This document shows positions 49,571 through 61,699 of a stretch of DNA of 64,000 bases, one piece after another; within the stretch, counting starts at the first letter, position 1, and each line of letters starts with the position of its first letter. Source of the stretch: Spirodela intermedia. Lineage: Eukaryota; Streptophyta; Magnoliopsida; Alismatales; Araceae. The stretch covers positions 7,838,827-7,902,826 of the forward strand of contig LR746272.1 of the NCBI GenBank assembly GCA_902729315.2. Reading direction: 5' to 3'. The translations under genes were made by a program, and so were the position numbers. The notes below the pieces were generated by a model, which had not been told where the DNA came from, ran no database searches, and was given only the letters and a program-made list of their open reading frames with translations.

Positions 49571-52500
49571 TCATTTTCTACATATGTTTTACCAACATGT
49601 TGTTGTTGAAGATACATGGCAAAAACTTCTCTCATTTTGTGATGACTTCATGCAAACACTTCAATTTTGTCGTTATATAAGATCAGAGTTCAAATCTTAT
49701 CAAAGACATTAGTGCTATGATATTTCTTTATTTTTCTCTACTCAAGTTTTCAATGTGTTGTCTCTCATATTTCAATTTTGAATCTTAATAGTGTCATTAT
49801 TTAATGTAATTTTCAGACATTTTACTAGTTAAGAGTTCTACCTTTTCATTGCTTAGATCTTAAGCTAAAATTCTACTGCCTAACTTCTTATACTTCAATT
49901 TTTCAAGTGTTTTTCTCATTGAGGCTTCTAACTTCTCAATGTTCAGGTCATGATTCAAATCTCATCAATGGGTTCTACTCTTTGATTTTTTAGAAACTTC
50001 ATTACATATGTTGATACCTAATTCTTTGTAGTTATATATGAACTATATGATGTTGTATTAAATTCATGATGAAAATATCTCAAGGATATAATTATCACAT
50101 TAATTTTTTGGTCATGTGATTATTTAATCATCATCAATGTATATTTAGAATACTTATTTATGTCTTCATTATCATAAATTAATAATTAGTTATATAATAT
50201 ATTTTACACCTTAAATCATGATAAATAAACTTATATTTATGTAAAATTCAGAAAATATTTTTTTAATTAAATAATGTGAAAATTTAACTAATTATATAAT
50301 TTTTAAACTCATATTTTTAAATATAATATAAAAAATAAATATAAAAAAATAAGAAAAAAGGGGGACCCACTAACCAATTGAGACTTAGTAAACATAGAGA
50401 GGACCGCATGTGGGTTCAAATCCTACTAAAGTTACATTTGTGTAAAAGAAGATGATTCGTTAAACCCTCTCATCAATTTTTAGACTTTACAAGAGGACCT
50501 AAAGATTGCTCACATCATGAGTGTCAAAGGAGAGTCTTTGGGCTATGGACATTATACATAAATCTTATCAAACATTCAGATTTTGGGATCACAATTGCAA
50601 CAAACTATGTTTCTCCTGTTTTAAATTGAATTAGTCTTTAAATTAATGAGATTTTATGTAATTCTAATTTTTTAAAATCTTTTTATTCAAATATGATTCT
50701 TTTGGCTTTTACATATATTAATTTGATCAATTAAATTATTTCTAATCACTTATGTAATAATCCCAAGGTGAAAATAAAGTTTCATTTTGAATTGTATTCA
50801 TTAGGGTGCTACGTACTCTTGATAGTAACATTCAAAATTTTCTTTTTTGTGAATTTGTAAATAGATTTTGCCATCATCATTTAATCTAAAAATCTTAAAA
50901 AATGTATTTTTTTATCATTTTAATTATTATTATCTTACATCCTTGTGATTGACTTGTAAAATTATCACTATTTTTAGAACCTTTTGTCAAATTATAATTG
51001 ATATATTGTATTAAAATACTTCTAAAAAATTAAATAATATTTTTTTAAAATTTATAAATTTTAAATTTACACGATTTATCATACAATGATTAAGTACTTA
51101 ATTCTAAATTTAATTTTTTTTAATTATTTTAAAAGATAGATGAGTCAATCTATAATGATAGGGTCAGATGTGTAAATTCCATTGATTTAAATTCTTAATG
51201 ATAGATCCTTAATTCTTGAATAAGTAATTGAATATTCAGTGAGTCCTCGACCTACCATCATGATTGTTTACATCACAAGTTAAATATAATTGATAAATAT
51301 TTAAATTATATATATTGGTGGTGTTACAAAAAATCTAAGTCACACTTTTGAGACAACTTTTTATGTTGAAATAATACAGTGTAATGTTTTCAAAATATGT
51401 GTAAAATCATACGTCAACACATGTGACAAAGTCTCATGTATATTTTTTGAAAAATAAAATTACTAGTGGGATTCAAACACAACACGCAAGCACTATAAAG
51501 ATAGAAGTGTAACAAAAAAAATTGTTTGGAAAATAAAAAAAGATAAAATGTCAGATTTTAGATTTAAACTCAATAAGTAAGCTATGCAAAACGTAGAAAA
51601 AATAATGGCCAAAATATTTGAATATCATATAAACCAAAACTATGGAATTTAAATCAAAATCATTGTAGTGACATCATAGAAAGTTAATCATAAATTTAGA
51701 GTAAACTCACACAATTAGTAACTGAAGCAAGATTCAATATTCGATCCTACGTGGTAGCTTAGTGGACCATTCACATGAAACTATAAAGAAAGTATATAAG
51801 TATTTACCACATAACCTACATAGTGACATGCCATAGTCTTATGTTGAGAAAATGACAAAATAGAATGATCAACTTCAACTAAATCTCAAAGGTAAAATCA
51901 TTTATTAAAATATCATGAATCTATAGAAAAAAGATTCAAAGATCATTTGTCAGAGACATACATATTTCATTAGAAAAAAGAACTCAAGATTAATTTCATA
52001 CATCTTAAATGGTAATATATCACCGAAGTTTGTATATAAAATAGCAAGCTCAATAACAATATCATAGCTAGACCTTGAAGACAAAGATGTACGTTGATCA
52101 ATTAAAATCTCTAGAAACATTATCAATGACAATATATATACGAGTAAAAATATTTGAACTGAAGTATGATCAAAGGTCAAAAGCATAGATTTAGATAGTA
52201 ACTTATTTGAGCAAGACATTAAAAGAGAAAATATTTTTTGATCAATTAAAAATCTTCATATAAGATATCACATATAACAAACATAAGAGTGAAAAGCATC
52301 AAACTATAAAATAGTTGAAGGTCACAAATATGTTGATAGAAAAATAGAAAAAAATTCAAACTCATATGACTATTCTCATATGTTAAAATAACATAGGTAT
52401 GTTAGAATATAAAAATGATAAACTGAAGTCAACTTAATATTAATGTTAACCAAAGATACTCCCATTTACATTATTCACTAAAACTTGAGAAGAAGATCCC

Positions 52501-53060
52501 ACTTACGCAAAATAACCACACATCACAAAGAGAGAATCAAAGTTTTGTTATATTGACTCATATATATAAATCTATAAATCAACTAACTGAATTAAATGTT
52601 TTCTCTCTCTATCAAGCTTTAAGGTAAATTTGGGTGATGAGTTATGCTAAGGCACAAAATGGTGAGAGTTGAAAATTACCTATGGAGGGTGATTTCTCAA
52701 AGGAGAATTATAAATTGACTTAGGCACGTTGTGCTAAGAGTCTAAACCTACTCGTGAGGGGTGAGATCTTTGCAAGCATTGAACATTGATGTTTTTGGGA
52801 ATTAATCTTATTAAGTCAATTATATTTTTAGAAGAAATAGTAAAATCTAACAATTGCATCCTCTAGGACTGAATGTAATCTAAGAAATGGTGAATTCGTA
52901 TAAAAATCTGTGTCCATCATAGTTACTAGTGAGAGAGATTGAGAGATCATGTAATGAAAAAAATGAAACTTTGGTAATTTGCATATAGATTTGAGAGAAT
53001 ATGTTCTAACGTGTATTGACACATATAGTTGCAGATAGAATACTAGAATAATATACATAT
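49571..53060. other. AT-rich region without recognisable genes
   Basis: About 3.5 kb of very AT-rich sequence with dense stops in all frames. Ordered fragments resembling LTR sequence may be present, but I could not identify a coding domain. A (CT)- or GA-type tract is absent. Probably old transposon debris. Confidence 0.55.
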
Positions 53061-53110
53061 AGAAAATCAATCCACCCCCCTTCTTGGTATTTCACTTGGC
53101 CACATCAAAC
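53061..53110 (+). other. Copia-like LTR end / primer-binding-site region
   Basis: AATCAATCCACCCCCCTTC followed by TTGGTATTTCACTTGGCC resembles the typical terminus of plant copia LTRs in plus orientation. A partner LTR was not found. It may be the 5' LTR end of the plus-strand element whose integrase and reverse transcriptase remnants lie at 55.6-58.5 kb. Confidence 0.4.
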
Positions 53111-53939
53111 CTAACAAACTATTGTCTAATGCATATTAAGAAAAATATGTCATTTCATCAATATGTAGTTGCCTTCCAATAAGAATATTCCTCTCATTTG
53201 CAACACTTGATTAACATGAAATGTCAAAGTTTATTCCACTCTGAAACAAGTCCAATCATCTTCCCTAATATCTCATTTGAAGAAATGAAAGTATTAAGAT
53301 GAAATAAATTAGAGCATTATAGTCTAAATATAGTTTATGTATAAACATTAAATTTATAATTTATTTAGGGACATGGAATATATCTTTTAAGAAAATAGAT
53401 GGAGTAACATAAATGTTTCATATCATAGGCATTGTAATTAGAGAATTATTGGTTGCAACTATATTCTTATTACTAAGACAAATAATAAGTGAAAAATAAT
53501 TTTGAAAGATGGGTCATGTGCTTATTTTAACTTTATAACCTAATAATTTCAAGGAGATGGGGACTCCCCACAATGTCCTAGTGAATATGAAACCAAGGTT
53601 GTTCACACACTATTTTTCTTTTTGATCCTTTTATTTTTTCCTCTAGTTACATCTTTAATATACAACCTTGATTTGACAGTTGACCATGAAATTTCTAACA
53701 TGTCTCTTTAATATGATGTGGCTTCTTATTAAATGCATCACCAAGAAAGTAACATGAAGCATTTGATATGTCTCCTTAACTATGATCATAATTTTAAATT
53801 ATCGTGTATGCTATCTTAGTTCTTGATCTTTAATTAGAATGAATGATTATTTTTTACTATATATGATATTTACTATATTTTTTGATTTACTAAGTATTAT
53901 TCATTAGTGATTATTTCTTTTTTGACTTATGAAATTACT

Positions 53940-54180
53940 ATCTCAAAGATATGGGTTCTTCATGATCAAGAATTTGAGATTGTATTTTATTAAATTCATC
54001 CCTTAGTCTCATTAAGAAATCATTGATTCTATCTCTCTCTATTGAATCTCGAAAAATAGTTACATTCATAAGGTATCTCATCTTCACATTGTTATGTTGA
54101 CCATATTTTTACAATAATGTCTTTAACCTATTGTTAGATTCCTCAATCTAGTTGTGTAATATGTGCACGGTGAAATTAGA
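53940..54180 (-). mobile_element. Copia Gag fragment
   Basis: On the minus strand, an open stretch reads FRDSIERDRINDFLMRLRD and EFNKIQSQILDHEEPISL, the central part of copia Gag (UBN2-type). Upstream in the same frame a stop interrupts the reading. It is opposite in strand to the plus-strand integrase and reverse transcriptase fragments further right, so a separate or inverted element is likely. Confidence 0.65.
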
Positions 54181-55259
54181 CCATAGAAACACGGATTTAA
54201 TTCTCTAGTTAGTTATGTATGACAAATTAATTTTAGTACTCATGTTCATTTTTTGTCCTAGGATAATAGCAAATGACTAACTTGTTTTCAACCATATTTC
54301 AATTTGCCTTTTTATCATAGTAGTGATGTCTATGACTTTCAGCTTAAATATGAATATTATCATATTAGTGAATACTATTTATTCTCACTCTTCTTCTTCT
54401 TTCCCCTTTTTATTAGGGATTTGAGAGAGAGTTAACCATCTCAAAAAATTTCCATTCTCTTTTTTATTTTTTTGAAGTATTTGAGAACACAAAGCTCATA
54501 TAAAGAATTCAACATTCATCCCTAATAACCTACCTAAATTCACTAGTATTTAAAATCTGATTTTCAAAATCCAAATTCAGTATAAATATTAAGTTTGATG
54601 TCTTTTAATTCAAAAATTAAAAGACTATCTATCATAGAGTAGACACTATTGATAGATGAGAGGCTTATAGCTAACATCTGAAATTAAGGCTTCATATTAT
54701 TCTTTGAAATAGTTGGGTTTAATTGTAACTAAGTCTTTTATATGATTAGATTAGGTTGCTATATGTTAGTTTAATCTAATTAAACATAAAAAGGAAACAT
54801 GTAATAGTGAAATAATATTTGATGACAATGTACATTACATTAGTCATCCTAAATTTCACTATTGAAGGTGTGTGATAGATGAAAAAAGAGAAAAATGATG
54901 TATACCTACAAACAACAAATGATGACTCTGGGCTCAAAGTTCATTAATTTTTGACCTCTCAACTCCCCCAACTATAATCTTACAATGTCTTAGACAACAA
55001 AGGGCCTTAAATCACAATTGACGATGCATATGTATGACCAATATTATTCTTATTCGAAAACTCTTGATATCAATATAATTTTAAAATAAGTTCAATGACA
55101 TAATAATCTTGGTCATGTTAGATCCAATGTAAGTCAAATCACATTCATGTAGTTCATCAATGATGTAAAGGCAAGTTGAAAATTAAGGTTAGATTGGACT
55201 AGAAATGACCACGTGGGATTATGTAAAACCTATAGACTCAGCTATGTACTTCATGAAGA

Positions 55260-55322
55260 GTGAGTGAGTGAGTGAGTGAGTGTGTGAGAGAGAGAGAGAG
55301 AGGGAGAGAGAGAGGGAGAGAT
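55260..55322. repeat. (GAGT)n and (GA)n microsatellite
   Basis: A GTGA run of about six units passes into a GA run with two G-rich interruptions. Confidence 0.88.
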
Positions 55323-55599
55323 GTGAGAAAAAAATGAATCATACTTTGGTTCAGACGTGGATAGAAAGTGTTGGTGATATTTTTAATTTAAGACCTCTCT
55401 CCCACTCTAAACATCATATATGTTAGATAATTTATCACCTTCGTAGATGATTGCATACAACATATGGGTTTATTTACTTAGACATAAATTGAAAGTTCAT
55501 ATTACATTCACAAAATTTCACTCTTTTAAAAAATAAATTTATATAAATAGTATATATATATTAGAGAATATTTTAACTACAATATGATTATGTTTTTCA

Positions 55600-55760
55600 A
55601 AAGAGGGACATTATACATGAGTCTTCATGTGTCAATGCCCCCCAACAAAATGATATATTTGAAAGAGAAAACAAACATTTAGTAGAATTAAATCTAAATA
55701 TTAATATAAAGTCTCAATTGAGTCAACTTCTCCTAGAGATAATGAGATCAATAATCTACC
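55600..55760 (+). mobile_element. Copia integrase fragment
   Basis: The plus strand reads CVNAPQQNDIFERENKHLVE, the conserved end of the integrase core around the catalytic Glu (family form TPQQNG-ERKN). It is followed by residues compatible with the next helix, then decays. Confidence 0.7.
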
Positions 55761-57529
55761 TATGAATGACAGTGATGATTATATATTGTTCTTAAGAAAA
55801 TAACTCAATAGTATAACAACATTTATAAAACACCTCACTATTCTATTACTTATTTTATTTCTTAAAACAACTCTCATTGTCTCATAAATCCTTTACTACA
55901 AACCTAGATAAAATTAGAATATCATCTTCTATTTCATGTTGAAGTATTAAAATTGAAAGATGGGAGCATGATAAGAGATTGAATTACGTTTAATTCATAA
56001 TATGCATGATTACATATGAAACATAGAATATTTAAGTACATCTCAAAATAACATTAGTAGAAGTCTAGATGAGATCATACTAAATGTATTTGTGATCCAT
56101 GATGTTAAACTAGCTTACTTGGTTGATTATATCATGAAAAACTATTATTTTATATATTACTATCAAAATTATTAATATTTTTAGAAATTCAGATAGTAAT
56201 AAAAAGGTAATAAATGTAATTAAATCAACAAGATTTCATGAAGTAAAATGTGAGTAAAAGCTTTGTCTATAGACTCATGATCTCACATCATAAGTTTTGA
56301 AAGGTTTTCACTTTGAATTAATAGAATGTATTCAAACTATTTATTTATAACAAATATGATTTTCTTAACAATATCAAATATATATTTAGAATCATGTGAT
56401 TATCTAAATCACTAAAGTTGTGATTTAATATACTATGATCGTTGATCAAGATATTTTCTTGGACATCACATTTTATTTGGCATAATTCAAAATCAATTTT
56501 GAGTACTTTATTATGATTTTACTAAGACATGATTTTATTAACGTCAGTTCACATGATATCAAATTCTTAATTAGATTAACATGAATTGATACAATTTAGA
56601 TATGATCATTAAGTGATAAAAGAGTCATATATTGGTTTCACCTAAGGATATCCATAACATTTAAAAGAACATATCATTTTAGTTTCTTAACACTTTGAAT
56701 TAATCATATTTTAGAGAAAATATCTCATGCTCTACATTTAAGCCTCTCACATAAGAAATTCAAGTATAGAATGAAAATGAGTTACCAAGTCAATCTATAC
56801 AAAGGTATTGACTCAAGAAGGGCTGCAGCAACATTCAATGATCCTTCTTGCACTATCTATAGTATGAAAGTTTTTCAATCTATGGCTAACAAATCAACTA
56901 AAAGGGGACATCATTTCATCAATATTTATCTTCTCCATCGAAATTTTAAAAATACTCAAAGTTCACATCATCTCCAGAATATTTATCATAATGGCATCAT
57001 TTCATATTATTGTGGGATGAACTTATGATTAAAATATTATTTGATCACTTGTGAAAGTTATCACTTGAAATAATTGTTAGCCTCCTAGAGTCATAAGTCT
57101 AGAAGATAATTTCAATGTGAAATTTAACTTGAGTTGAACCTTGTAGTTAGTAGTATATGATCAGATAAGTATAATAAGTAGGTAGCGTGCTGAGCCAATA
57201 TAAAATATATTTACCTTGTAACCACTAAGCTAGAGGGATTACACAAACCTTGTTGATAGAGAAAAAGTAGAGTCACTTTTGTAAATTTAGATAGAGCTAA
57301 ATAATAGAAATAAGTAATAGAAATAATAAATAGAGCTAAAAAAGTAGAGTCATCTATTCTTAATTCTAGTCTTGGTTGTAGCCCAATATTTCCAAGGTAC
57401 ACTCTAGTAAATAATAGAAATAAATTATGGACAAAGGAATAGATGTGTTAGAAGAAAAATAAAATTTGAGAACATATAACGCTATCAACAAAGAAAAAAC
57501 TTATTGGTTGCAAATGAATCTACATAATG
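55761..57529. other. AT-rich filler between integrase and reverse transcriptase fragments
   Basis: In an intact copia element these two domains are closer and joined by recognisable sequence. Here 1.77 kb has no identifiable domain; an 85-codon plus-strand frame at 56771-57028 is unrecognised. A nested insertion is possible. Confidence 0.45.
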
Positions 57530-58520
57530 AAATATAAAGTTAATGGTAATATAGAAGGATTCAAGACATGTCTAGTTTCAAAGAGATGTATGCAAACTTA
57601 CGGAATTGATTATTTATAAACTTTTTTACATGTAGGAAAAATGAACACTATCATAATTTTGTTATCACTAATTACTAAGTTTAACTAGAACTTCCTATAG
57701 TTTAATGTCAGAAATACTTTTTTGTTTATAGAACTCCTAGTGAGATATAAGACTAAATTATTTGAGAATATTTTTTGTAAATTAAATAAGACTTTATATG
57801 GACTGAAACAATCTCTTTTAAGGGGAGTTGCATATTGTTAGTATATGTCAATGACATCATTTTGACTGAAAATTATGAGAAAGAAAAAGAATATTTAAAT
57901 CAGTGATTGAAAATGTAATTTGAAATTAAAATACTAGAAAAGTCAAAGTAAAGTAGTTTTTTAAAATTGTAGTTCATTTGAGAAAGAGAATCTTTATTTC
58001 TCAATAAAAATCTATCATAGATCTCTAGAATGAGATATGTATGATAGTTTGTCAGCCATGTAATACTCTCATATATGACAATGTTAAATTTGAGAATATA
58101 GAGGAATCTAATAAAGTAGATTAGGAGATATCTTTGCACTTAATTGGACAACTGATTTATCTTTTACATACATGACCTGATATATATTATGCCATAAGTA
58201 TAATTACTCAATTTATGTAAAACCTCAAATAAATACACAGATTCAATACATCAAATATTATGATGTAAAGGTACACTCAGAAAATATATATTATTCAAAT
58301 TATATGGAATATTAAAATTTGATATTTTTATTGATACTGATTTGACAAGTTCCATATTAGACAATTGGTCTATCATTAGATATTGTACCTTCCTCGGCAG
58401 AAATATTATTACATAAAGAAGTAAAAAATAAGGTTTGTAGCAAGATCAGTTATAGAATCAGAGTTTAGAGCTACTACTCAAGCTATGCACGAATTACAAA
58501 GGGTCAAGCTCTATAGGAAG
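57530..58520 (+). mobile_element. Copia reverse transcriptase-RNase H remnant
   Basis: Domain order is preserved with many stops and frameshifts: NIEGFKTCLVSKRCMQTYGID, a KMNTI-LLSL segment, KLNKTLYGLKQS, a decayed VYVDD region, IFISQ, LIGQLIYLLHT-PDIYYAIS, and the RNase H end VARSVIESEFRATTQAMHEL near 58430-58500. These are the canonical landmarks of copia pol. Not functional. Confidence 0.85.
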
Positions 58521-58568
58521 ATCTGAAGGTCTTATGAGATCTTCCAAGATATCTGATTGAGCACGATG

Positions 58569-58571
<3 letters not shown>

Positions 58572-58613
<42 letters not shown>
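58572..58613. repeat. (CT)n tract at the right edge of the AT-rich island
   Basis: About 20 CT units directly after the reverse transcriptase/RNase H remnant. Confidence 0.9.
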
Positions 58614-58981
58614 AAATATTAGTGCAAGCTCATCTGTAAGTGATGTGCCTGAGATCTGAATTGGGGCCGTCACCAAAGTGTAATAACAATAAATCAGTTG
58701 AGGCAGCTGCACGACTCAATGCAGGGACCAATATAAATTTAGCATAGAGAACTGAGTGTGGGCCAATAACAGGCAGATGACGGTCACCGGCTAACATTTG
58801 TGAACAGGTGTGTTCATGGGGATATCGAACAGTTCATACAGTGGTGTAAGCACTGGAAAAAACACCCAGATGTTCTAGAAAGCCTGCTACAGCATCACCT
58901 CCCACCAAGGCTTCAGAAAGATTGTAAAGTTGCATTCAAAACGTCCAGAAATGGGGGATTGGAGCAGAGCTTCGAGGAAGC

Positions 58982-59834
58982 CTAATCATGGCTGACCAGC
59001 CGCTTCAGCCTCTCTGATAGTCGCGAAGCCTCCAGGCCAATCCGAGGACAACGCACCTGCAGAGGGAGGAAGATGAGAATAACAGCACCAGAGAGAACCA
59101 GATTCCAGCTTCTAAGAGAGTGAGGAGGGGAGGGTTAGGTTTACTTGAGCGTGGATTGTGTAGAAGGTCTTCTCGTTGACACTGGAGAAGCTGGCGTTGA
59201 CCACGTCTGCTCCCTCTTCCTCCAGAACCCCGATAACCTCGTAGAAGAGGGACCTCCTGTCAGGCCCGCAGATGAGGACCACTTCCAGCGTTGACTCCAG
59301 GGCACGGATCTCTACCAGTGGCAGCCGGAGGCCGATCATCAGCTCAGGAGCGGCGCCGGACTTGTCGGGGGTGGCGGCGCCGCCCTCAGCGGCTCTGTCA
59401 ACGGTGAGCTCCTTCTTCTGCTTTAAACGGTCGATACGCTCTCTAAGGGTCTTGATGTAGGCGGCCGCTTGGTCCAGATGATCTTGCTGGGTCAGCGAGT
59501 CCTGAGACAGATGAGCAGGCGAGTTAGAGAGGGGTGAGGGGGGGATGGAGGCTTTATTGAATTGCACTGTTGAAGTACTTGGTGAGTAGGAAGGCAACAC
59601 CCATTGAAGACCAACAACATAGAGATAGATAGATAGATAGAGAAAGAGAGAAAGAGAGATTGTGATATCCCTCAATAATTTCCACTCTCTAGTCACTCCC
59701 TCTTCTCGTCTACTTCTGGATCTTGAGGGTTGGCCACAGACGGAGGTCACTCTCCTGCTTCTCTCTTAAAGCCTCCTCTCTCCATCCTTCCCGTCTATTC
59801 TGCAGTGTAGCCCACTCTTTCGACGGTCCCTCTG

Positions 59835-59895
<61 letters not shown>

Positions 59896-60801
59896 CTCGA
59901 ACGAGATTTCCGAACGGAAAATGGTTTCTCCGTAGAAACCAGTTTTTCCAAGTTCAGCATCTACAAAGCGACACTGTTTGTTCTCGTCGGGCCACAGGAG
60001 GCGGGAGGCCATCAAGAATCCCATGGGGGCGCTCCCAAACGCTCGTCATTCTGCCGCCGACTGGCCAGAAGTGCTCGAGTTCCCTGGCCTCGGAACCAGA
60101 CAAAGAATACCTCCTGAAGAGAAACACTTAAAAAACAAAGTCCATTAACGCACCGAGCGGGTTCCGTTGCAGTCGTCTCATTTAACCACAGATGGTGAAA
60201 GCAGAACTACTGTCCAAGAGATCTTCTATAACCTTCTCTCAGACCAAATTCATCACGTGGGATTCCCTCGAATATAATAACACGTATTGACAGAAACCTA
60301 CGAAAATATTTATATTTTATAGCGTAGATATTGAACCACCAAAAGCTTATCTCTCGAGCACGTTGACAAAGTCTCGCGGAAGAGGGGAATCCCTTGCGCT
60401 GATTCCCCGTCCGGGACCCGTTGGAGGAAAGGAGCCGGTGGAGGGAAGAGACTCATCCGGCTCCGGCGACCCTCCGGGAAACTTTTCTTCACCCGGGGCC
60501 CTGGTGGCGCGTTGGCGAAGAGGCCATCGGCCGGAAGAAGATGGGTGTGTCCCCCATCTCGATCCCCTGGTGCCCAAGAGAGGGCAACTAAGCGGAAAGC
60601 AGATTTCATGGTAATCTCCCCGGGATTCAGAGAACCGATGCTTCTCGTCGGAAGACGAGCTTTTTAGAGAAACCATACCTTGGAGATGCCGCTTTTTGGG
60701 ATGAGGGAGGATAACTTGAAGCATAAGTTCTTCATGTGTATCCTCCGGTTCTTCTCCACCGTCTTCCTCTCCACTCGGGTGCGCGCGTCGCTGCTCTTCA
60801 T
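58982..60801 (-). CDS. bHLH transcription factor, bHLH162/ORG-like
   Basis: Three exons read leftwards: 60801-60679, 59501-59145, 59056-58982; phases agree, 184 aa. Exon 1 encodes the basic region and helix 1 (RVERKTVEKNRRIHMKNLCF, then KLSSLIPKSG); exon 2 begins with the loop/helix 2 (DSLTQQDHLDQAAAYIKTLR). Glu16 and Arg20 of the DNA-contacting set are present, whereas the usual His is not (Lys/Arg at that place), as in this subgroup. Residues from about 100 to the end form an ACT-like region (LESTLEVVLICGPDRRSLFY, VNASFSSVNEKTFYTIHAQV). Members of this group act in the nucleus, often in stress and iron-deficiency responses; the target here is unknown. The basic and helix-loop-helix parts are separated by a 1.18-kb intron with a long CT tract, so no single frame shows the whole domain. 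Confidence 0.9.
59836..59893. repeat. (CT)n tract in bHLH intron 1
   Basis: About 28 CT units on the plus strand, that is GA on the sense strand of this gene, opposite to the orientation found in the other introns of the window. A (GATA)n stretch lies at 59617-59641 in the same intron. Confidence 0.9.
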
Positions 60802-61690
60802 TCTCCTCTCTTCCCCGGGTCGCCAATAGACGAGTCCCCGATTGGGCAGGAGAGGAGAGAGGAGAAAGGTGAGGGCTTCAGGGGGAGGATGTGAGGAGGG
60901 GGGAAGGTCTCAGGCGACCTGTGCTGCTGGATGGGGCTGTGCGTCCTCGTGGAGGAAGACGGCGGGGTGACCACTTAAAAAGGACACTTGGAAGGAGACG
61001 ACCAGAAGAATCTACACATGGTAACAAGCACATGTCGCATTTTTTACAGCTCATCTTTCCATCAAGACTCCGAACCATCGTACGGATAAGACCAATTATC
61101 TATTACCACTTGGCAACCCTCTCTCTCTCTCCACCATCTCGTGGGACCGCACCGGCCACAAGTTCGAAAGCAACTGGAAACCCAGTTGTCTCCATGGTGG
61201 CTGGGAATTGAACACTCCGCGTCGCGCCGTCGGAAGATACCGTGCTGGCCGCGGTCCTGGCGCCGTCACCATCATTCCTACGGGGACGGAGCACAACAAC
61301 GCGGCGTAAATTTCTCACGTGCGACGACCAGCAATCGACGCCATGAAGGTTCCTGGTCAAGCCAACTCGGGTCCCGATTAGATTTTTGGCTTGACTCATC
61401 ACCGTCCCTCTGAGAGAGAGAGAGGGATAACAGATGACGTACTGCCATTTGAATTCCCCATGGTCGACGTGCCGTGATGGAGATGTTGATTCAGACTTGA
61501 GAGGCCGAGTTGAAGCTACGATTGCGCTAACTGGGCGATCGCCGTGGACAGCTGGAACTAGTCCTTGTCAAACATGAGCTCCTCAACATATGCCAGGAAT
61601 TCTACAGAAGTAAAAAGTAAGTTGATCATCCGGAATCCGCGTGAGGTCCAGTTGGCGCCGAGAATCTAGGGAGGGTCTGAAAACCGAACA
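60802..61690. other. bHLH promoter and upstream non-coding region
   Basis: GC-rich leader next to the bHLH start, then mixed sequence with short frames of up to 106 codons on both strands. None carries a recognisable domain. No clear TATA box is found. Confidence 0.5.
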
Positions 61691-61699
61691 GCAGTCGCA

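Noticed and set aside
50395-50445. GGGTTCAAATCC word resembling a tRNA B box, and TAGCTTAGTGG at 51751 resembling an A box
   Set aside because: The two boxes are 1.3 kb apart and no cloverleaf can be drawn around either. They could be SINE debris, but support is too weak.
59710-60024. 104-codon minus-strand frame with a GA-encoded RE repeat
   Set aside because: It lies entirely within bHLH intron 1 and is largely translated microsatellite.
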